Positions 13,961-23,303 are shown, numbered from the stretch's first letter. The stretch: DNA of 36,504 nt from Bacillota bacterium (GCA_023663285.1 JAMPHT010000034.1:1-36504), one strand, 5' to 3'. Notes: generated by a model not told the origin, from the letters alone. Made by a program: numbers and translations.

Positions 13961-15082
13961 CTAGTCCCCCCTATTTTGTCTTTTAGCCTGAAGCCTTATG
14001 TTCAAAACAAACCCCATTCCCATAAATAAACTCATCAATGATGTCAGCCCATAGCTGACAAAAGGAAGCGTCAAACCCGTATTCGGGAGGATAAAGGTAG
14101 CGACGCCGATGTTCAGAAACCCCTGAAATGCAATCAGCCCTCCCATACTGGCGGCGATGATCGTCCCTGCAAGATCCTTTGCCCGTCTGGCAATCGAAAT
14201 ACATTCCAGCGAGATCCCGAATATCAGCACAATGACCACCACGCTGCCCCTGAAACCGAATTCTTCCCCGATCACCGCAAATATAAAGTCCGTCTGCGCT
14301 TCCGAGATGAAATTGCCGTTTTTCACCGAAGTGATCTCGTTATTTTTGTATCCTTTCCCGTCCAACTGCCCCGATGCGATGGCCGTCACGGAGTTTAGCT
14401 GCTGGTATGCCTCCGCGTCCTTATATTCCTCCGGCTTGAAAAAAGCCATGATACGGTTCTGCTGAAACCCGGCCAGGATCTTGCTGTCCGGCTGCAGCGC
14501 AAGAGAGATCAGAAGCGCCACTGCGGGTATGGCTACCACCAGTACGCCGATCACCACCTTCCAACTGATCCCGCCCGCAAACATGATCACGCAGAAAACC
14601 ACGATAAGGACTACACTGGTAGACAGATCCGGCTGGTCGTAAACCAGATACCAGGGCACTGCCACCAGCAGAACACAGCTTCCGATGATCCTGACTGTGT
14701 TCAGCTTCTCCTTATATTTCATAATAAACTGTGCAAAGAATAAAATCAACAAAATTTTCGCAGTTTCTGACGGCTGAAAGCGAAGTCCGCCTATCTCAAG
14801 CCACCGCTGGGCGCCCAGATGGCCCTCGTCCCCCAAAAACTTTACCGACAAAAGCAGGGCAAGGTTCAGCGCATACAGAAACCAGTTCAGTCTTATTATC
14901 CATGTGTAGTTAAAAAAGGAAATGATGATCATCAGTACAGCGCCGGCCACCACTCCCGCCAGCTGCCTGGTCTGGAGGGATGGCTCAGCGCTTCCGATCG
15001 CCATGATGCCTATGATCGACAGCGCCAGCACCATAAGCGCCAATTTGAAATCATAATCCCGCAATCTGAATCTTGTAAACAT
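13961..15082 (-). CDS. rodA: RodA, SEDS-family peptidoglycan glycosyltransferase
   Basis: Encodes 373 residues with about ten transmembrane segments. RodA polymerises glycan strands for cell elongation, together with the transpeptidase PBP2 encoded in the same operon. Family signatures include [43 protein letters not shown] and the C-terminal [14 protein letters not shown]. The ATG at 15082 with GAGG upstream avoids overlap with minE; the longer open frame back to 15160 would prepend a hydrophilic stretch that overlaps minE and is unlikely. Its order after minE and before mgsA matches the Clostridia shape cluster. Confidence 0.93.
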   Translation of the reverse strand: MFTRFRLRDYDFKLALMVLALSIIGIMAIGSAEPSLQTRQLAGVVAGAVLMIIISFFNYTWIIRLNWFLYALNLALLLSVKFLGDEGHLGAQRWLEIGGLRFQPSETAKILLILFFAQFIMKYKEKLNTVRIIGSCVLLVAVPWYLVYDQPDLSTSVVLIVVFCVIMFAGGISWKVVIGVLVVAIPAVALLISLALQPDSKILAGFQQNRIMAFFKPEEYKDAEAYQQLNSVTAIASGQLDGKGYKNNEITSVKNGNFISEAQTDFIFAVIGEEFGFRGSVVVIVLIFGISLECISIARRAKDLAGTIIAASMGGLIAFQGFLNIGVATFILPNTGLTLPFVSYGLTSLMSLFMGMGFVLNIRLQAKRQNRGD

Positions 15083-15116
15083 ACCTACCTCAAATATTAT
15101 CTCAGCCTGTGTAAGT

Positions 15117-15401
15117 TCAATGAAGGATAGTCTCCTTTGCGCCGTTTTGCATATCCACAATGGGTATGCTTGCGTAAAGACTGGGCTTTGCAGACCTTTC
15201 CGTCTTGTTCCCCTTTGTATTTATCTGGATCTCCATGTTTTCCGCATCTATCTTCATGTATTTGGATATCACCCTGGCAATATCCGTCTTGATCAGCTCC
15301 AGCATCTCCGGAGAGCAGCTTACCCTGTCGGAGATCAACAGGATCTTCAGCCTGTCCTTGGCGATCTGGCGGGAGCTTTTTCTGTGAAAAAAATTCCTCA
15401 T
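15117..15401 (-). CDS. minE: Cell division topological specificity factor MinE
   Basis: Encodes 94 residues. MinE stimulates the MinD ATPase and drives Min oscillation or gradients so that FtsZ rings form at midcell. The N-terminal amphipathic stretch (MRNFFHRKSSRQIAKDRL) and the MinD-contact helix KDRLKILLISDR are recognisable, followed by the dimerisation domain (MLELIKTDIARVISKYMKID, EIQIN). GGGAGGAG precedes the ATG. It starts 11 bases after minD. Finding minE with minCD indicates a MinE-type rather than a DivIVA/MinJ-type Min system, which agrees with the lack of divIVA after sepF. Confidence 0.92.
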   Translation of the reverse strand: MRNFFHRKSSRQIAKDRLKILLISDRVSCSPEMLELIKTDIARVISKYMKIDAENMEIQINTKGNKTERSAKPSLYASIPIVDMQNGAKETILH

Positions 15402-15412
15402 TTTGCTCCTCC

Positions 15413-16234
15413 CTATATTTTGTGAAAGATGCCCGTCACCCTGGTCCAGAAAGAAATCCCTTTTTCAAAGTTTAAGAAAGGCACTTCCTTTCCCGCTACC
15501 CGCTGTACCACATTTGCATATGCCTGTCCCGCCGGACTTGCGCCCCCCACCAGAGGCTCGCCCTGGTTCGTGGAGATCACCACATTCTCATCATCCGGTA
15601 TGATACCGATCAGAGGCACCGCCAGAATATCCACCACATCCTGGGCGGACATCATATCTCCCCGCCGCACCATATCCATGCGCAGTCTGTTGATGATCAG
15701 ATCCATCTGCTTGAAGCCGTTTGCCTCCAGCAGCCCGATGATCCTGTCCGCATCCCGGATGGCGGATACCTCCGGCGTAGTCACCACAAGGGCTCTGTCC
15801 GCCCCTGCAATGGCGTTCTGAAAGCCCTGCTCGATCCCCGCAGGACAGTCCAGGATGATGTAATCAAACTCCTCCTTCAGATGCTCGATCACCTTCACCA
15901 TCTGTCCGGGGGTCACTGCGGACTTATCCCTGCTCTGGGCGGAGGGCATGAGATACAGCCCCGGATGGCGCTTGTCCCGTATCAGCGCCTGCTTCACCCG
16001 ACAGTTTCCCTCCACCACATCCACCAGATTGTAAACAATGCGGTTTTCCAGCCCCATGACCACATCCAGATTCCGAAGGCCGATATCCGTGTCGATGAGA
16101 CAAACCTTTTTCCCCTGCTTTGCAAGACCTGTTCCTACGTTTGCAGATGTGGTGGTCTTACCCACACCGCCTTTACCTGAAGTGACGACAATGACTTCTG
16201 AGCTCTTCTGCTCCTGGGAAAACTGATTTTCCAT
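15413..16234 (-). CDS. minD: Septum site-determining ATPase MinD
   Basis: Encodes 273 residues of the ParA/MinD ATPase family. The deviant Walker A motif KGGVGKT (residues 21-27) with both signature lysines, DTDIGLRNLDVVMGLE (switch I region) and DYIILDCPAGIE (Walker B) are intact. The C-terminal GISFWTRVTGIFHKI is the amphipathic membrane-targeting helix. MinD dimerises with ATP on the membrane, recruits MinC and is released by MinE. GGAGGG seven bases before the ATG at 16234 favours this start over the ATG at 16249, which overlaps the ribosome binding site. It lies between minC and minE. Confidence 0.95.
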   Translation of the reverse strand: MENQFSQEQKSSEVIVVTSGKGGVGKTTTSANVGTGLAKQGKKVCLIDTDIGLRNLDVVMGLENRIVYNLVDVVEGNCRVKQALIRDKRHPGLYLMPSAQSRDKSAVTPGQMVKVIEHLKEEFDYIILDCPAGIEQGFQNAIAGADRALVVTTPEVSAIRDADRIIGLLEANGFKQMDLIINRLRMDMVRRGDMMSAQDVVDILAVPLIGIIPDDENVVISTNQGEPLVGGASPAGQAYANVVQRVAGKEVPFLNFEKGISFWTRVTGIFHKI

Positions 16235-16279
16235 ATACTGTCCCTCCATATTATTTTGTCGTCATTCTGCCGAAACGCT

Positions 16280-16951
16280 TTAGAAGCCTTCCAGCAAATC
16301 CTTGGTAAGCATTTCAAACGTTATCTTATCGTTCTTCACATAGGCGATCTTCGGCTGTACCTTCGGGCGTATGCCCCATTTCGACTGCTTTGCAGCCGGT
16401 CTGTATTTGAAATCGCCGATCTTTAATTTCTCCGGCTCCATTTCAAGCGCTGCGATAAAGGCGTCCGGCTGTCCGTTGCCGCCGGCGTATGCCTCCCCGT
16501 ACAATCCACCCAGAATGATAATGTTCTTTGCGCTGATGATCGCGCTTCCGGGATAGACGTCACCCAATATGATAATACTGTTCTCCGTCTCCAGGATCTC
16601 TTTATTTTTCAGGCTCCCCTTAAAGAACTGCCCGTCCTCATCCTTGGACAGCTTTTTCTCCGTGTGGGCCAGGGCCTTGATATATTTCTTGTTGGTAGCG
16701 TCGTCCTTACCCACGATACAGATAATGGTCAGGCTGCTGTTTTTCCGGATGGTGTCCAGGATCATGATCTCCTCGGCTCCGGACACCTGCCGGTCTTCAA
16801 TGGACAGCGCCATGGACGCATCTCCGAAAAAGGCCCTCGCCTCGGAAAACTTGTAGGCAATTTCCTCCAGCAGCTCATCAAAAGGCGCCTCCTTATCCAG
16901 ATGCAGCGATATTCCGTTTGGAAAGCTCTTGATCAATACCAAATCCTTCAT
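16280..16951 (-). CDS. minC: Septum site-determining protein MinC
   Basis: Encodes 223 residues. MinC inhibits FtsZ assembly away from midcell. The N-terminal domain (~1-100) is weakly conserved; the C-terminal beta-helix domain (~105-200) has the typical repeats SIIILGDVYPGSAIISAKN and IIILGGLYGEAYAGGNG, which dimerise and bind MinD. The last ~25 residues (PKIAYVKNDKITFEML) fit the family. GGGAG lies upstream of the ATG at 16951, 30 bases after the PBP2 stop. It is cotranscribed with minD and minE. Confidence 0.93.
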   Translation of the reverse strand: MKDLVLIKSFPNGISLHLDKEAPFDELLEEIAYKFSEARAFFGDASMALSIEDRQVSGAEEIMILDTIRKNSSLTIICIVGKDDATNKKYIKALAHTEKKLSKDEDGQFFKGSLKNKEILETENSIIILGDVYPGSAIISAKNIIILGGLYGEAYAGGNGQPDAFIAALEMEPEKLKIGDFKYRPAAKQSKWGIRPKVQPKIAYVKNDKITFEMLTKDLLEGF

Positions 16952-16981
16952 CTGTTCACCACTCCCTTACTCATACCCGTA

Positions 16982-19864
16982 TTACAATTCATTGGAAATA
17001 CCCTCCTCCGGCGCGTCAGCCTCGCCGGTGATCAGTTCGTCCTCCTCCGCCAGCCCGTAATAATACATGATGATATTCCTGGTGGCCTGAGCGGCATGAT
17101 CGGAGGAATATCCGAAAGGAATCCTGGTAGCTATGGCTATTTCCGGCTGCTCATAGGGTGCATAGCACACAAACAACGCATGGCTGGGCCTGGAGCTGAC
17201 CTGCTCCGCCGTACCTGTCTTTCCTGCCACCTCCACCGCCAGATTTCCAAAGTAGACCTTGTTCTGAACCACCTGCCGCATACCGCTGTGAATGACGTCC
17301 CAGTATTCCTTCGGCATCTCGATTACATTTCTCACATCCGGCTCCGGCTGCCGGATCAGGTTTCCCTCCCGATCCGTCACCTTGTCCAGCAGCGTCAGAT
17401 TAAAGCAGGTGCCGCTGTTGGCGATGGTGGTCACATATCTTGCGATCCCCACTGTAGTATAGCTGTTGGACCCCTGGCCGATAGCGGAACGAACTGCATC
17501 CAGCGTGGACACGTTTGGCGAAGCCTCCGCGATCTCGATTCCGGACTTTTCCGTAAGACCGTACAGATCCGCATACTCATACAGGGTGTTCAGCCCTTCC
17601 GTATCATTGTAGGCGCCGTTTCTCGTGGACAGCCTGTAACCCACGTTATAAAAATAAAAGTTGCAGGAATCCCGGATGGCTGTGGTCAGCGTCTCATTTC
17701 CGTGACCGCTCCGCCGCCAGCACCTGGGAGAAGGCTCGATCTCCGTAAAGGTTCCCACACAGGTAAACCTGCTCCGCAGGTCGATGACTCCTTCCATCAG
17801 GCCGGCAGTAGCCGTCACCATCTTAAAGGTAGACCCCGGCGCCAGCGCTGACTGAGTGGCGTAATTCCACTGGGGATTGGACTTGTCCGCATTCAGCTTT
17901 GCAAAATATTCTGCATCCACGGAGTTTGCCATCTTATTGTTGTCATAGCCCGGATAGGAAACCATGGCGAGTATGTCTCCGGTGCTTGTGTCTGTGATGA
18001 TACAGGACGCATTACAGGGATCCAGGGCCAGCTGGGCCGGCGTGATGTCAATGCCGTCTATCCTGTTTTTCATAAAATTATAGGCGGAAAGCCTGCCGCC
18101 ATACAGAGCGCTCTCCTCGTCAGGGGGGATCTCTATAAGCCGCTGCTCGCAGAGTATCATGCAGACCTGCTTTCCGCTTATCATATCCGAGAGCAGCATA
18201 TATTTATAAAACCGCTTCTGAAACTCCGTATTCCTGTCCACCATGGCTATAATGTAGTCCAAAAGCACATCATAGATCTCCGCGGAATCCGAGTATTTGT
18301 CGTCAATACTCAGCTTGCTCACATCGATCCAGTTTTTGGAAATACAATACTTCAGATATTCGTTCAGGCTGATGACCTCATCCGTGGCCCATGCGATCTG
18401 GGTGGCGTCGTTGGCGTCCACCGCCTCAGTCATGATGACCCCGTTTCGATTCAGCAGCGTCACGATATTGCTCTCGTAGGTCTGATATTCCTTCGACAGC
18501 TTTTTATAGGGGGTCCTGCCTTCCGTCAGTTCCTGTTCCAGCTTCTCATAGACCTGTTCCTTATAGTCAAGATATGCCTGGTAGACAGCCGTTTCCGTCT
18601 CCCCCGCATTTTCCGACGCCATATGCTTCACATCAATGATGGAATTGTTGAACATGGCGAAATACACATCATAGATGGGTATTTTGATATCCGAGCTGCT
18701 GGCGTTGGCTGCCGCCTTATATTCCTTTGCATTGATGATTTTTTCTGACACAAGTCCGGCCAGCTTCTGCTCCAGAATATTGTATACTGCCTTTGTGAGA
18801 TCCATGTCGATGGTAAGGTAAACATCCTGCCCCGCCTGAGCTTCCCGCCGTTCCTCAATGGAGATCACCTTTCCCATATTGTCAACTACTACCTTTTCAT
18901 AACCCTTGACGCCCTGAAGGGTGGTCTCAAAGGCTGCCTCAATGCCGCCCTTTCCCACCACGTCGTTGATATTGTATACGTCGCTGCCCTTGCCCTGCTC
19001 CTCCATTTCCGCATTTAATGCGGCAAGCTCATCCGAGGATATCTTGCCGGTATAGCCCAGCAGATGAGCGAAATACTTGCTGTCCACATATTTGCGCACC
19101 GTGTCCTCAACAATGGTGACGCCGGGCAGCTCCCCGGAATTTTCCATAATGACGGCCACCGTCTTTTCACTGACGTCCGTTGCCACCGTAGTACCTATAT
19201 ATTTGCGGTAAGATGTAAGATCCATAGCATAGCGGATGGTGACAAGCTTCAGCCAGTCCTCCCTGCTGTATCCCTTTCCCGGAATAAAATCACTCTTGGT
19301 ATCCTCCGGATCCTCGTACGCACCGATAGCGAACTTTTCCTCTGAGAGGAATTCCAGCACCTCCTCCGCAGTGGCGACCCTCATTTCATCATCCAACTCT
19401 CCCACTGTCTTTTTCCCGTAGACGTCCGCCAGAAAGCGCAAGAGAGCTGTCCCCTCCACCGAAAACGCAAACTCGTTGTTCTCGTCCAGTACGATCTTGA
19501 AATCCGTGATCACATGATCCCCATTCCTCTCGATCATGTGGATCAGTTTCAGAACAGTCTCATTTAAGTTTGCATTTTTGCTCCTGCCGGACTCAAACAC
19601 ATCCTCGATCTTCACCGAGTAGGCAAGTTCATTGTAGGCAAGAACATTTCCGTTCCTGTCGTAAATATTGCCTCTGGTGCTGGCTATGTCTCTGGTCTTT
19701 TCCGTTTCCAGCACAAAATTCTCCAGATACTCCTCCCCGTGGACGATCTGCAGGTCGAAGCAGCGGTAAATCAATACGCCGCCCAATATGAAAAAGACAA
19801 GGGTAAAAATTGTCAGACGGCTGGTAAAAAAATTGATGATCTTTTCCTTAAATTCGTCAAACAT
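16982..19864 (-). CDS. mrdA: Penicillin-binding protein 2 (elongation transpeptidase) with a large insertion
   Basis: Encodes 960 residues, much longer than the ~630 of E. coli PBP2. One N-terminal transmembrane helix (~17-36) is followed by the pedestal/dimerisation domain (TRGNIYDRNGNVLAYNE near 63-80; GKGGIEAAFETTLQG). The transpeptidase domain has Ser678-x-x-Lys681 (APGSTFKM), Ser733-Cys-Asn735 and Lys881-Thr-Gly (GKTGTAEQ). Between the start of the catalytic domain (~370) and the strand CIITDTSTGDILAMVSYPGY (~621) lies ~230 extra residues, mostly helical in character and without cysteine or metal motifs. It overlaps mreD by eight bases. It should crosslink peptidoglycan made by RodA under MreBCD control. 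Confidence 0.93.
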   Translation of the reverse strand: MFDEFKEKIINFFTSRLTIFTLVFFILGGVLIYRCFDLQIVHGEEYLENFVLETEKTRDIASTRGNIYDRNGNVLAYNELAYSVKIEDVFESGRSKNANLNETVLKLIHMIERNGDHVITDFKIVLDENNEFAFSVEGTALLRFLADVYGKKTVGELDDEMRVATAEEVLEFLSEEKFAIGAYEDPEDTKSDFIPGKGYSREDWLKLVTIRYAMDLTSYRKYIGTTVATDVSEKTVAVIMENSGELPGVTIVEDTVRKYVDSKYFAHLLGYTGKISSDELAALNAEMEEQGKGSDVYNINDVVGKGGIEAAFETTLQGVKGYEKVVVDNMGKVISIEERREAQAGQDVYLTIDMDLTKAVYNILEQKLAGLVSEKIINAKEYKAAANASSSDIKIPIYDVYFAMFNNSIIDVKHMASENAGETETAVYQAYLDYKEQVYEKLEQELTEGRTPYKKLSKEYQTYESNIVTLLNRNGVIMTEAVDANDATQIAWATDEVISLNEYLKYCISKNWIDVSKLSIDDKYSDSAEIYDVLLDYIIAMVDRNTEFQKRFYKYMLLSDMISGKQVCMILCEQRLIEIPPDEESALYGGRLSAYNFMKNRIDGIDITPAQLALDPCNASCIITDTSTGDILAMVSYPGYDNNKMANSVDAEYFAKLNADKSNPQWNYATQSALAPGSTFKMVTATAGLMEGVIDLRSRFTCVGTFTEIEPSPRCWRRSGHGNETLTTAIRDSCNFYFYNVGYRLSTRNGAYNDTEGLNTLYEYADLYGLTEKSGIEIAEASPNVSTLDAVRSAIGQGSNSYTTVGIARYVTTIANSGTCFNLTLLDKVTDREGNLIRQPEPDVRNVIEMPKEYWDVIHSGMRQVVQNKVYFGNLAVEVAGKTGTAEQVSSRPSHALFVCYAPYEQPEIAIATRIPFGYSSDHAAQATRNIIMYYYGLAEEDELITGEADAPEEGISNEL

Positions 19865-20375
19865 ATCTCTGGGCCTTCTTCCTTTCCCGGAGCTCCAGCT
19901 TTCCGTTTACCTTTAAAATAAGGGGGTAGAGAAAAAGCGTCACCACAATGGTGTAAAGCATCTCCGGTAGAATGACATGGTTAAAATAGTAGGTAAACTG
20001 AAATTTACCGCGCAGCATAAACAAAAGTATGTAGCAGATCGTACCGTAAGACAGATCGCTGGTCACGATCAGCGCTATGGGAAGCTTTATGTCCTCAGGA
20101 TAAAATATGCGGCTGAACTTACCGTTCAGATAACCTATGTACATCAACACCAGAGCATAGAATCCGAGGAAGCTTCCGAAAAAAATATCGTTTAGCAGGC
20201 CGCAGAAAAAGCCAATCACCAGCCCTTCCTTCTCCCCCCTCATAAAGCCGAAGGACGCCGTCAGTACGATCATCATGTTGGGAATGATGCCGGCAAAGGC
20301 AATATGATTGAACACACTGCACTGTAAAATAAAGCTGGCCAGCACGAATAGCGTTACAACAAATTTTCTGAGCAT
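19857..20375 (-). CDS. mreD: Rod shape-determining protein MreD
   Basis: Encodes 172 residues with five to six transmembrane helices and short loops. MreD is a membrane component of the rod complex that works with MreC and PBP2. Sequence is poorly conserved in the family, but FVVTLFVLASFILQCSVF at the N-terminus, KEGLVIGFFCGLLNDIF and the position between mreC and mrdA make the call safe. AAAGGAAGG precedes the ATG. It overlaps mrdA by eight bases (ATGTTTGA), pointing to translational coupling. Confidence 0.92.
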   Translation of the reverse strand: MLRKFVVTLFVLASFILQCSVFNHIAFAGIIPNMMIVLTASFGFMRGEKEGLVIGFFCGLLNDIFFGSFLGFYALVLMYIGYLNGKFSRIFYPEDIKLPIALIVTSDLSYGTICYILLFMLRGKFQFTYYFNHVILPEMLYTIVVTLFLYPLILKVNGKLELRERKKAQRYV

Positions 20376-20408
20376 ACTGCCTTCCTTTCGTTTATGTTCG
20401 TATCAGGT

Positions 20409-21272
20409 TCAGGGAACCTGTTTTACATCCGTGATCACAAGGACCTCTCCCAGATGCTCAAAATCCACCGCAGGCGTGATCAGGCCGGATTTTGTCAGGT
20501 TGTTGGCGTCCTTTTCAATAGAAGTGATATATCCGATCAGAATATTTGGCAAAAACTTGTCGCTGATATTGGAGGTCACCACCTTGTCTCCCTCCACCAC
20601 CAGATTTCTGCTGTCTACCAGCTGGCTGAAGCTGATACAGTTATCCGCCATCAACTGCAGATCTCCGGCTACCATCATATTATCCTCCGTGGAAAGAGTC
20701 ATGCCGCTGACATAACTGTTGTCTGAAATAATGGAGGTCACCCTGGCCCAGTTTGGCCCCACCGACGTGATGCGCCCCACCAGACCCCCGCCGGCGATAA
20801 CGTTCATGTCCAATGCAAGCCCGTCTTCGCTGCCTTTGTCGATCAGAAAGGAAGAATACCAGTTTCCCGCATCTCTGCCTATAATACGAGCGCCAACCTT
20901 ATTGTACTCTCCGTATTGTTCGCTTAAGTTTACCAGATCCCGCAGGCTGTTCAATTCGTATTTATCCTGCTGAAGCAGAATATTTTCTTCTGTCAGCGCG
21001 GCGATCTCTTCCTTCAGCCGGGCATTTTCCTCCAAAAGCGACCGTATCTGCACCAGCTCCTCCGAACGGTTGGAAAGCCAGCTCCCAAGCTTCCCGATTC
21101 CCTGCTGAAAAGGCACTACCACATATCCCACCACCGAATTCAGCGGCCTGTTGAACACATCCGTACCGAAAGTAACCAGCATCAGCAGAGTGCAGAGTAT
21201 GGTTAAAATTAAAAGGAGATATTTACTCGGCAAAGTAAATCTCTCCCCTTTTCTTTTTATTACTGGGCTCAT
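20409..21272 (-). CDS. mreC: Rod shape-determining protein MreC
   Basis: Encodes 287 residues. A short cytoplasmic tail, one transmembrane helix (~19-38) and a coiled coil (~65-105, LVQIRSLLEENARLKEEIAALTEE in pieces) lead to the beta-barrel domain, which has GARIIGRDAGNWYSSFLIDKG, VGRITSVGPNWARVTSI and the ending VLVITDVKQVP. MreC activates PBP2 and RodA outside the membrane. The start ATG overlaps the mreB stop (ATGA), so the two are coupled. Confidence 0.94.
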   Translation of the reverse strand: MSPVIKRKGERFTLPSKYLLLILTILCTLLMLVTFGTDVFNRPLNSVVGYVVVPFQQGIGKLGSWLSNRSEELVQIRSLLEENARLKEEIAALTEENILLQQDKYELNSLRDLVNLSEQYGEYNKVGARIIGRDAGNWYSSFLIDKGSEDGLALDMNVIAGGGLVGRITSVGPNWARVTSIISDNSYVSGMTLSTEDNMMVAGDLQLMADNCISFSQLVDSRNLVVEGDKVVTSNISDKFLPNILIGYITSIEKDANNLTKSGLITPAVDFEHLGEVLVITDVKQVP

Positions 21273-22279
21273 TTACTCATCCCTTCAATTACATAAGCTA
21301 CGGATTTATAGTTGTCATCCTTGATGATCTTTGCAAGTCCCATGACCACACTGGTTGAGGGACTTTCCGCCACGTTCACCTTCAGTCCCGTGCCCATTGC
21401 CATCCTCTCCGCCAGATGATTTACCTGGGATGCTCCTCCGGTGAGGTAAATACCATGGCGGTAAATATCCGCCGCAAGCTCAGGAGGCGTCCTCTCCAAA
21501 ATCACCTTCACATTGTCTATGATTGTATTAAAATGCTCTTCCAGACAGTCATCCACAAGCTTTGTAGGTATCTCCCGCTCCACGGGAAGCCCTGTCACAA
21601 TGTCCCTGCCGTAGACCACCGCTCCTGCACCGTTCTCCTCCAGCTCCCGCAGTGAGATCTTGACGGATTCCGCCGTCTTTCCCCCGATGATCAGGCTGAA
21701 CTCCTTCCTGACCGCAGCCCGGATCGCCTCGTCAAACTTTAAGCCTCCCGTCTTGATCAGACGGCTCAGCACAATGCCTCCCAGAGACAGAATGGAGATC
21801 TCCGTGGTCTCGTAGCCTACATTCACTACCAGGACGCCCTGGGAATTCTTAACGTCGATTTCCAGCCCCAATCCGTCCGCAACGGCTTTTTCCACCACCA
21901 TGATCCGCTTTGCCTTTACCCCCGCATCCTTCACCAGATCATAGAAAGCTCTCTTCTCCACCTCGGTCACATCCGTGGGCACTGCGATATAAAAATCCGC
22001 CGGCTTGCTGTTCCCTTTCTGAAGATCCGCCACAAAATAGCGGACCAGAATCTCCATATTCTTGATATCTGCAATGACTCCGTTAGACAGCGGATAAGAT
22101 ATATGAATATTACCGGGGGCTTTCTCATACATTTCAAATGCAGAGTCCCCGTAAGCAAAGAGCGTATTCTTGTTCTCGATGGCGATCATGTTCTTTTCTA
22201 TCAGAACACTGTCATCACTCCTGCTGTAAATTTTAATGTTGTTAGTACCCAGGTCGATACCAAATGCGTTGTTTGCCAA
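21269..22279 (-). CDS. mreB: MreB-like actin homologue with altered phosphate-2 motif, TTG start
   Basis: Encodes 336 residues of the MreB/actin family, which forms membrane filaments that guide lateral wall synthesis. Phosphate-1 (FGIDLGTNNIKIY, ~6-18), VPTDVTEVEKRAF and the adenosine region YLTGGASQVNHL are clear. The phosphate-2 motif, normally DIGGGTTE, reads Asn153-Val-Gly-Tyr-Glu-Thr-Thr-Glu, so the conserved Asp and two Gly are replaced. The start is best placed at a TTG (22279), where AAAGGGG lies about eight bases upstream and the protein then begins at the normal family position; an upstream ATG at 22351 would overlap radC. It heads mreBCD after radC. The MreB designation is safe by context, but ATPase behaviour may differ. 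Confidence 0.88.
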   Translation of the reverse strand: MANNAFGIDLGTNNIKIYSRSDDSVLIEKNMIAIENKNTLFAYGDSAFEMYEKAPGNIHISYPLSNGVIADIKNMEILVRYFVADLQKGNSKPADFYIAVPTDVTEVEKRAFYDLVKDAGVKAKRIMVVEKAVADGLGLEIDVKNSQGVLVVNVGYETTEISILSLGGIVLSRLIKTGGLKFDEAIRAAVRKEFSLIIGGKTAESVKISLRELEENGAGAVVYGRDIVTGLPVEREIPTKLVDDCLEEHFNTIIDNVKVILERTPPELAADIYRHGIYLTGGASQVNHLAERMAMGTGLKVNVAESPSTSVVMGLAKIIKDDNYKSVAYVIEGMSK

Positions 22280-22307
22280 AATGACAACCCCTTTCTTATC
22301 GTAACTA

Positions 22308-23009
22308 TCATTTTTTGTCTGCGAACCAGGCAGCTTCCCGAAAACTGACATATCGGTTATCGCCTATCACAATATGATCCAGCAGCGGAATATCCATTGT
22401 ATCTCCCAGCTTTCTGACCGCGTCTGTGATTTCTCTGTCGCTTCTGCTGGGGGTGGGGTCTCCGCTGGGATGATTGTGTACCAGCAGTATATTCACCGCC
22501 CTTGCATCCAGGGCCTCCAGAAAGATCTCTCTGGGGGAGATCAGCGCCACCTTCACGCTGCCCTCCGACAGCTTCTTTTCGCGGATGAGCTGTCCCTTTG
22601 CATCCAGGCTCGCCAGAAACACGCATTCCGTGTCCCTGTGCCGCAGCTTTTCCATGAAATAGGCGGCTGCCTGGCCGGAGCTGGTAAACTGCGTCCCCGC
22701 CTTTGCCGAGGCTGCGCTGATGCGCACGGACAACTCCGCGATACACTTCAGCTTCACCGCCTTGACCTGGCCGATGCCCTTGATACTTTCCAGCTCTTCC
22801 AAGCTCACGTCGTGAAGTCCCAGAAGCCCCTCCTTTGGGTATCTTGCCAGTCCCAGCACCTGCTCTGCCAGCTGAATGGCGCTCTTTTCCCTGGTGCCTG
22901 TCCTGATAATGATTGCCAGAAGCTCTGCTTCCGTCAGATTCTCCGGTCCGAAGCGCAGGAATCTTTCATAGGGAAGCTCCTGCACTGCATCTGCCTTTCT
23001 CCGAGGCAT
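22308..23009 (-). CDS. radC: RadC/JAB-domain protein
   Basis: Encodes 233 residues. An N-terminal helix-hairpin-helix region (~60-100, with LEELESIKGIGQVKAVKLKC) precedes the MPN/JAB domain, whose metal site HNHPSGDPTPSRSD is complete. Despite the name, a direct repair role for RadC is not supported in E. coli, and its biochemical activity is unsettled. It has GAAGGAG before the ATG. The radC-mreB order is common in Bacillales and Clostridia; here it follows the DUF4321 gene and begins the shape cluster. Confidence 0.95.
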   Translation of the reverse strand: MPRRKADAVQELPYERFLRFGPENLTEAELLAIIIRTGTREKSAIQLAEQVLGLARYPKEGLLGLHDVSLEELESIKGIGQVKAVKLKCIAELSVRISAASAKAGTQFTSSGQAAAYFMEKLRHRDTECVFLASLDAKGQLIREKKLSEGSVKVALISPREIFLEALDARAVNILLVHNHPSGDPTPSRSDREITDAVRKLGDTMDIPLLDHIVIGDNRYVSFREAAWFADKK

Positions 23010-23063
23010 ATATGACTCCTTCTACCTTCTTTCTCTTTAGGCTTTGTCAGCAGGGTTATTGAC

Positions 23064-23303
23064 TTAGCGGATAAAGCGATATACCACCAGCGCTATGACC
23101 ACACCGATGACGCTCGCAATGGTAATGTGAATCGTCAGTCCAAAGGTCAGAACGAAGAATCCAAGGTCAAGAACAATGGGCGAACTCAGCCCGAAGGACT
23201 GTCCGTAATTTAAAAAGCTGCCCTGAAAGTACGAGCCGATAAACCGTCCTATGACAAATCCCACAAGCACCAGCAGCACCGGCAGCCAATTCCCTTTTTT
23301 CAA
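23064..23303 (-). CDS. DUF4321-type small membrane protein, TTG start
   Basis: Encodes 79 residues with two transmembrane helices (~7-23 and ~46-72) and a short loop containing SYFQGSFLNYGQSFGLSSP. The pattern and its position before radC match the DUF4321 family of Clostridia, which has no known function. The start is a TTG with GAGG seven bases upstream. It is the first gene after a candidate promoter at 23416-23444, so it may lead the whole radC-mre-min operon. Confidence 0.8.
   Translation of the reverse strand: MKKGNWLPVLLVLVGFVIGRFIGSYFQGSFLNYGQSFGLSSPIVLDLGFFVLTFGLTIHITIASVIGVVIALVVYRFIR

Noticed and set aside
16664-17851. Plus-strand open frame of 395 codons opposite minC and mrdA
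   Set aside because: It overlaps strongly conserved genes on the other strand and resembles no protein family; a codon-bias artefact.
22280-22351. Upstream ATG start for MreB
   Set aside because: It overlaps the end of radC by 44 bases and would add 24 residues before the usual MreB start.
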